Shown one piece after another: positions 19,161 through 23,054 of a stretch of DNA of 23,054 bases (position 1 is the stretch's first letter; each line of letters starts with the position of its first letter). The notes under the pieces were generated by a model, which saw nothing but the letters and a program-made list of their open reading frames with translations, was not told where the DNA came from and made no database searches. The position numbers and the translations under genes are program-made. Origin of the DNA: an uncultured Clostridia bacterium (GTDB lineage: Bacteria; Bacillota; Clostridia; Christensenellales; Aristaeellaceae); contig CAMOUF010000251.1 in the NCBI GenBank assembly GCA_946626395.1, forward strand, positions 1 to 23,054. The letters are read 5' to 3'.

Positions 19161-20093
19161 TTAGAAAATGCGGTAATCCGCGAAGCGGTACGCGCAGTAA
19201 TAGCTGGTGGAAATGAACAGGGTGGACACCACGGACTTGAACATGCCCATGGCGGTGGCCACGCCGAACTGGGCGTCAATGAGGCCGATGCGGTAAATAA
19301 AAGTATCCAGGATATCGCCGGTGGCGTACACCTGCTTGCTGTACAGGTTGAACACCTGGTCGAACCCGGCGTTGAGCACGTTGCCCAGGGACAAAACCAT
19401 CATCAGCACGATGATCATGCGCATGTTGGGCAGCGTCACATACAGCATCCGCTGGAAGCGGTTGGCCCCGTCGATGGTGGCGGCTTCATACTGGTTGGGG
19501 TCGATATTGGTAATGGCCGCCAGGTACACGATGGTGTTGAAGCCGAATTCCTTCCATACGTCGGTAAAGATCAGGGTGAACCGGAAATGATCGTTGCTGC
19601 CCAGAAAGAAAATGGGCTCCACCCCGAACAGCCCCAGCAGCCGGTTCACAATGCCGCCGGAGGGGGAGAGGATGTCGATCAGAATGCCGCCCATGATGAT
19701 CCAGCTGAGGAAGTGGGGCAGGTAAATCAGGGTCTGGGCCGTGCGCCGGAAGGCGGTGGAGCGCACCTCGTTGAGCAGGATGGACACGGTGATGGGGATG
19801 ATCAAATGCAGGATGATCTTCCAGAAAGCAATGATCACCGTGTTTTTCAGGGCGGAGATGGCCCCGGGCAGATGATACAGATAAATGAAGTTATCCCAGC
19901 CCACCCATTTCTGGTTGCCAAAGAGGCCCTTGGCGGGAATGAACTTCTGAAAGGCGATGATCAGCCCGCCCAGCGGGATATACATATAAATAAACACCAG
20001 GATCACCGCGGGCAAAAGCATCAGATGAAAGGGCAGCTCTTTTCTGAATTTTCCGCTCCTTCGGCGGGCCGGGGCGCGCGCTGTTTTTTGCAT
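19161..20093 (-). CDS. Carbohydrate ABC transporter permease, LplB type
   Basis: The 310-residue product is the first permease of the importer. A basic N-terminal tail (KTARAPARRRSGKFRKELP) precedes membrane helix one (FHLMLLPAVILVFIYMYIPLGGLIIAF). The LplB-type extracellular stretch KFIPAKGLFGNQKWVGWDNF follows, and the EAA loop reads YEAATIDGANRFQRMLYVTLP. The ending YYCAYRFADYRIF is typical. ATG at 20091-20093 is chosen because AAGGGGG lies seven bases upstream; the frame remains open further upstream but would cross the terminator at 20149-20182. It is expressed with the LplC-type gene, and receives only read-through from the binding-protein gene past that terminator. Confidence 0.95.
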   Translation of the reverse strand: MQKTARAPARRRSGKFRKELPFHLMLLPAVILVFIYMYIPLGGLIIAFQKFIPAKGLFGNQKWVGWDNFIYLYHLPGAISALKNTVIIAFWKIILHLIIPITVSILLNEVRSTAFRRTAQTLIYLPHFLSWIIMGGILIDILSPSGGIVNRLLGLFGVEPIFFLGSNDHFRFTLIFTDVWKEFGFNTIVYLAAITNIDPNQYEAATIDGANRFQRMLYVTLPNMRMIIVLMMVLSLGNVLNAGFDQVFNLYSKQVYATGDILDTFIYRIGLIDAQFGVATAMGMFKSVVSTLFISTSYYCAYRFADYRIF

Positions 20094-20148
20094 AGGTTTT
20101 CCCCCTTGCGGTCGCTTGGCGGCGGGACGAAGAGCCCGTCGATCGGTC

Positions 20149-20182
20149 AAAAAACGGGGACTGATGATCGCCACCAGTCCCC
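20149..20182 (-). terminator. Intra-operon terminator after the solute-binding protein gene
   Basis: On the minus strand GGGGACTG pairs with CAGTCCCC across an 11-base loop (stem at 20156-20163 and 20175-20182), followed by GTTTTTTG. It sits between the binding-protein stop at 20199 and the first permease, a place where partial termination raises binding-protein mRNA over permease mRNA. Confidence 0.88.
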
Positions 20183-20198
20183 TTGTGCGCTTGAAAAA

Positions 20199-21833
20199 TT
20201 ACTTCACGGAGGCGTACCATTCATTCACTTCTTCGGTGATGTCCTTGCCGCCCAGGGCGTTGAAGTCTTCCACGAATTTATCGAAGGCGTCGATGTCCGC
20301 TTCGCCCAGGATGATCTTGATGAACACTTCGTCCTGCAAGTCCTCCAGGGTGCTCATGCGGCTGGTCATGGTTTCGGTGGGCGCGCCTACGAACAGGTTA
20401 TCCTGCAGCATGCCCTTGTTCTGATAATCGATCAGCACGCCGTAAGCGCCGTCCGCGCCGTAGATGCGCTCCCAGCCCCAGAGGGCGAAGCCGTCTTCGG
20501 AGCCGGATTCAAAGGCCTTCAGCTTCATCAGGATGCTGTACGCTTCCCCGGTGACCTTGCTCTCGTCGCCGTCCTTGCGGTACTGCTCCAGATCCATGAA
20601 GGCGTCGTTGTTCTTGTTGGGGTTGGTGGGCACCACGGGGCTCAGCTTCCAGATGGATTCGGAATCCAGGGGCGCGTAGTAAATGCCGTTTTCATTGTTG
20701 GGGCCCCAGTTCTTGTCGATGAACACGTTAAACATCTTCACCACGGCTTCGGGATGCTTCACATCCTTGCGCACCACGGTCCAATGCAGGGTGCCCACGT
20801 CGGTCTGGGCCTTGAGGGGCTTATCGGTGGCGGGCACGATGGACACGGCGCGCCACTGGGCGTCCTTGTCCAGGTTCACGCAGCTCTGCAGGGGATAAAT
20901 GGAGTTCCACTGAGCGCCGTAGAACAGGCCGCACTTGCCGGCCGTGGTGGCCTCGGCCACCTTGCCGCCGTCCTTTACGCCGAATTCGGGGTCGATCAGG
21001 CCCTTTTCATACATTTCATGCAGGGTCCTGAGGGCGTCCTTGGTGCCGGGCAGGGTGGAGCCGTACACCAGATTGCCGTTTTCATCCTCCACCCAGATGC
21101 CGGGATAGGAGTCAAAGCCGTTGAAGAAGCCGCGCAGGCTGAACAGCTGGCCCCACAGGTCCTTGGCGATGGCGATGCCGATGGTGTCGTCCACGCCGTT
21201 GCCGTCAAAGTCCGCCTTGGCGAAGGCTTCCGCGGTGGCCATCACCTGTTCCATGGTGGTGGGGATGGGCAGGCCCAGCTTTTCCAGCCAGTCCGTGCGC
21301 ACCCACAAAAGGTCCGCAATCATCAGGGTGCTGTCCACGTTGGGCAGGCCGTAGAGATGGCCGTTGATGGTGGCGGCGTCAAAGGGAGAGGTGCCGGTCT
21401 CCAGCATGATCTTCTTGGTGAAGTCGGAGGCGTAGGCGTCGTACACGTCCTCCAGGGGCATGATCAGATCGGCTTCCGCCAATTGCTTGAGCTGCAGGGT
21501 GTTCACGTTCACGAATTCGGGAATGTCGCCAACGCCCAGGGCGATGTTCAGCTTCTGGTCGTATTCATCGCCGCCCTTGACGATCCAGTCGTATTCCACG
21601 ATCACGTTCAGGGTGTCCCGGTACAAATCGCACCAGAGGTTGTCGGTCATGGTCTTGTCGGGATGCTGGGAAAAGAAGTTGGCGTCCAGGGTATCGTCCG
21701 TGCTGCGGACGAAATGAACGGTGACGGGTTCGTCGTATTTTCCGAAGGGATCAGGCTTGTCTTCCGCCAGACCGCAGGAAGCCAGCATGGAAACCGCCAG
21801 GACCAGCGCCAGGAAAACGGACAGCTTTTTCAT
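20199..21833 (-). CDS. Lipoprotein solute-binding protein of the sugar ABC transporter (LipO/LplA type)
   Basis: The 544-residue product starts with a lipoprotein signal: LASC with the acylated cysteine at residue 20. It should be anchored to the outer face of the membrane. The body is a large extracellular binding protein of the LplA/LipO class (about 500-550 residues), with typical segments such as INGHLYGLPNVDSTLMIADLLWVRTDWLEKLGL and DFDGNGVDDTIGIAI, an Asp-rich loop resembling a calcium site. It captures the sugar and hands it to the LplB/LplC permeases downstream. ATG at 21831-21833 follows AAGGAGGAGCAAATC. It is the first gene of the transport operon, with a sigma-A-type promoter, a 5' stem-loop in the leader and a partial terminator behind. 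The sugar is unknown. Confidence 0.95.
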   Translation of the reverse strand: MKKLSVFLALVLAVSMLASCGLAEDKPDPFGKYDEPVTVHFVRSTDDTLDANFFSQHPDKTMTDNLWCDLYRDTLNVIVEYDWIVKGGDEYDQKLNIALGVGDIPEFVNVNTLQLKQLAEADLIMPLEDVYDAYASDFTKKIMLETGTSPFDAATINGHLYGLPNVDSTLMIADLLWVRTDWLEKLGLPIPTTMEQVMATAEAFAKADFDGNGVDDTIGIAIAKDLWGQLFSLRGFFNGFDSYPGIWVEDENGNLVYGSTLPGTKDALRTLHEMYEKGLIDPEFGVKDGGKVAEATTAGKCGLFYGAQWNSIYPLQSCVNLDKDAQWRAVSIVPATDKPLKAQTDVGTLHWTVVRKDVKHPEAVVKMFNVFIDKNWGPNNENGIYYAPLDSESIWKLSPVVPTNPNKNNDAFMDLEQYRKDGDESKVTGEAYSILMKLKAFESGSEDGFALWGWERIYGADGAYGVLIDYQNKGMLQDNLFVGAPTETMTSRMSTLEDLQDEVFIKIILGEADIDAFDKFVEDFNALGGKDITEEVNEWYASVK

Positions 21834-21871
21834 GATTTGCTCCTCCTTGTTTTTTGATCGGATCTTCTTTC

Positions 21872-21897
21872 ATCCGTTCGTGCTGCTCCGAACGGAT
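21872..21897 (-). promoter_or_regulatory. Leader stem-loop of the binding-protein mRNA
   Basis: ATCCGTTCG (21872-21880) and CGAACGGAT (21889-21897) form a perfect 9-bp inverted repeat with an 8-base loop, a few bases downstream of the expected transcription start. It could stabilise the 5' end of the mRNA or serve as a DNA operator for the AraC-type regulator; the sequence cannot decide. Confidence 0.5.
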
Positions 21898-21909
21898 TTT
21901 GCTGATTTC

Positions 21910-21938
21910 ATTATCTGTCCGGCGGGTTCGATTTTCAA
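21910..21938 (-). promoter_or_regulatory. Promoter of the sugar transport operon
   Basis: On the minus strand TTGAAA (21933-21938) and GATAAT (21910-21915) have a 17-base spacer, about 75 bases upstream of the start codon. Confidence 0.65.
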
Positions 21939-22022
21939 TAGGATTTCCTGAACATTCATAGCACAATCTTAACTATTTGTCTAAATATTGCATATATTTA
22001 CCATATTAAACAAAAAACAAAC

Positions 22023-22051
22023 TTGACATTCCATTTTTCCGGTGTTATATT
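22023..22051 (+). promoter_or_regulatory. Strong promoter of the hydrolase gene, with AT-rich upstream region
   Basis: TTGACA (22023-22028) and TATATT (22046-22051) with a 17-base spacer. The 60 bases upstream are strikingly AT-rich, including an A-rich stretch just before the -35, as in UP elements. It is divergent from the transport operon promoter 85 bases away. Confidence 0.82.
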
Positions 22052-22120
22052 TTCATTACATCCTGCGGGCCTGGCTGCTCAGGCCTGGGAAAAAATACAA
22101 GTGAAAAGAGGGAAACGAGT

Positions 22121-23054
22121 ATGAAACAGAAGTCCTCGTCTGTTAAAGTGCTGCTTTTTATTTCTCTGGCAGTGTTCATTTTGGGCCTGCTGCTGGCATC
22201 GCTCATTTCCACCAACAACGGAAAAACGGAAATGCGCCGCCTGTCCGTGATGACGGACCGGGGCGTGGCCATCAGCCTGGAAGTGTATAAGCCCAAGACG
22301 GCCACCCGGCAGACCCCCGCTCCCGCCGTGATGCTCATTCCCGGCGGCAACGCCAGCGTGGAATACATGTCCGACGCGGGGCTGGAGCTGGCCCGGCGGG
22401 GCATCGTGGCCATCGGCATCGAGCCCTACACCATCGGCCGCTCCGACGTGGAAAAGGATAACGACGGCCTGGGCTCCATCGACGTGACCGATTACGTGTA
22501 CAGCCTGGATTTCATCGACACCAATAATATCGGCTACATCGGCTGGTCCATGGGCGCCAGCCGCGTCAACGCCGCCCTGTACGTGCCCGATCCCTCCGGC
22601 GCCACCGTCACCGACGCCCAGGGCAAGGAAACCCCCAAGCAGGTCATCCGCGACGGCGTGAAGGGCGTCATGTATGTGGGCGCGGGCGGACTGCTCACCG
22701 ATGAATACCACATCAACAGCGCCCTGTTCGAGGGCCAGTGGGATAACCTGTACCGGGGCGACCGCCGGGAAATGTACAAGAATCCCCAGTACGCCAGCGT
22801 CCTGGGCCTGGATCAGTTTGAATTCTGGAAGTGGTACGGCGATCCCGCCAACGGCACCGGCCGCATCTACTATGAAGGCTGGACCGGACACACCATCGGC
22901 CTTTCCAGCTATTCCTTCGTGAAGGCCGCCTGTGACTTCTACACCACCACCTTCGGCCTGAGCAACGATTTCCCCATCCTCTACCTGTGGAAGGAATTCG
23001 GCACCGCCCTGGCCTTCACCGCCATCATCGTGGCCATGATCTGCGTGGTGCTGC
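22121..23054 (+). CDS. Membrane-anchored alpha/beta hydrolase, partial (runs off the right edge)
   Basis: The visible 311 codons encode a membrane helix at about 9-29 (VLLFISLAVFILGLLLASLI), then an extracytoplasmic alpha/beta-hydrolase domain. VMLIPGGNASVEYMSDAGLELARRG resembles the oxyanion-hole strand, the nucleophile elbow is GWSMG with Ser143, and GWTGHTIG supplies a candidate catalytic His257. From about 290 the chain becomes hydrophobic again (ALAFTAIIVAMICVV), so the complete protein probably continues with further membrane helices. This suggests a membrane-bound esterase or acyl hydrolase; the substrate is unknown. AGAGGG lies upstream of the ATG at 22121. It is divergent from the sugar transport operon and could act on esterified carbohydrates, but that is only a suggestion from position. 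Confidence 0.85.
   Translation, partial: MKQKSSSVKVLLFISLAVFILGLLLASLISTNNGKTEMRRLSVMTDRGVAISLEVYKPKTATRQTPAPAVMLIPGGNASVEYMSDAGLELARRGIVAIGIEPYTIGRSDVEKDNDGLGSIDVTDYVYSLDFIDTNNIGYIGWSMGASRVNAALYVPDPSGATVTDAQGKETPKQVIRDGVKGVMYVGAGGLLTDEYHINSALFEGQWDNLYRGDRREMYKNPQYASVLGLDQFEFWKWYGDPANGTGRIYYEGWTGHTIGLSSYSFVKAACDFYTTTFGLSNDFPILYLWKEFGTALAFTAIIVAMICVVL

Noticed and set aside
18309..21857. A plus-strand open frame of 1182 codons across the transporter genes
   Set aside because: It lies antisense to three well-identified ABC transporter genes, is very rich in His, Gln and Gly as expected from the mirror of GC-rich codons, and shows no domain or ribosome site.

Overview
The window looks like a chromosome segment of a GC-rich, spore-forming member of the Bacillota (Clostridia). 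The evidence is two alpha/beta-type small acid-soluble spore proteins, a complete eight-gene spoIIIA sporulation operon, a YesM/YesN-type two-component system beside an LplABC-type sugar ABC transporter, and strong AGGAGG ribosome binding sites. A gut or rumen Clostridia lineage such as Christensenellales would fit, but that is a guess from gene style.

Layout. 1-2340 is a decayed zone. It holds a 5'-truncated Rhs/YD-repeat fragment on the minus strand that runs off the window, a plus-strand C-terminal remnant of an unknown membrane protein, a sugar ABC permease pseudogene with an internal stop, and two short plus-strand remnants. 2400-3115 carries two SASP genes (minus). 3250-4128 is a secreted thioredoxin-like protein with its own promoter. 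4129-4770 has no convincing gene but is packed with inverted repeats. 4771-5862 (minus) is a secreted cyclophilin-type prolyl isomerase. 6190-7578 is a MATE transporter. 7626-7811 is a palindromic repeat element. tRNA-Thr(CGT) and tRNA-Pro(CGG) follow, then a chloramphenicol-acetyltransferase-like gene. 8753-9166 is repeat-rich. 9167-9932 is a DUF4160/DUF2442-HTH pair with a palindrome inside its promoter. 10014-10433 is an RseC-family membrane protein. 10539-14574 (minus) is spoIIIAA to spoIIIAH, with nearly every junction overlapping. 14752-15279 is the RNA 2',3'-cyclic phosphodiesterase. 15496-21833 (minus) is a sugar-uptake and sensing locus: lipoprotein binding protein, two permeases, histidine kinase and AraC-type response regulator. 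A divergent membrane-anchored alpha/beta hydrolase begins at 22121 and runs off the right edge.

The most unusual theme is intergenic. At least four families of 7-bp tandem repeats occur at six places, often as inverted pairs and often ending within a few bases of a stop codon or promoter box. One array even supplies the last codons of a gene. Added to these are a triple-palindrome element with 28-bp perfect terminal inverted repeats, a MITE-like 122-bp element, and a 398-bp structured block bounded by a 10-bp inverted repeat. No completely new multi-gene system is evident. The best leads are this repeat population, the self-regulated DUF4160/DUF2442 pair, and a spoIIIA operon with strikingly short SpoIIIAF and SpoIIIAG.
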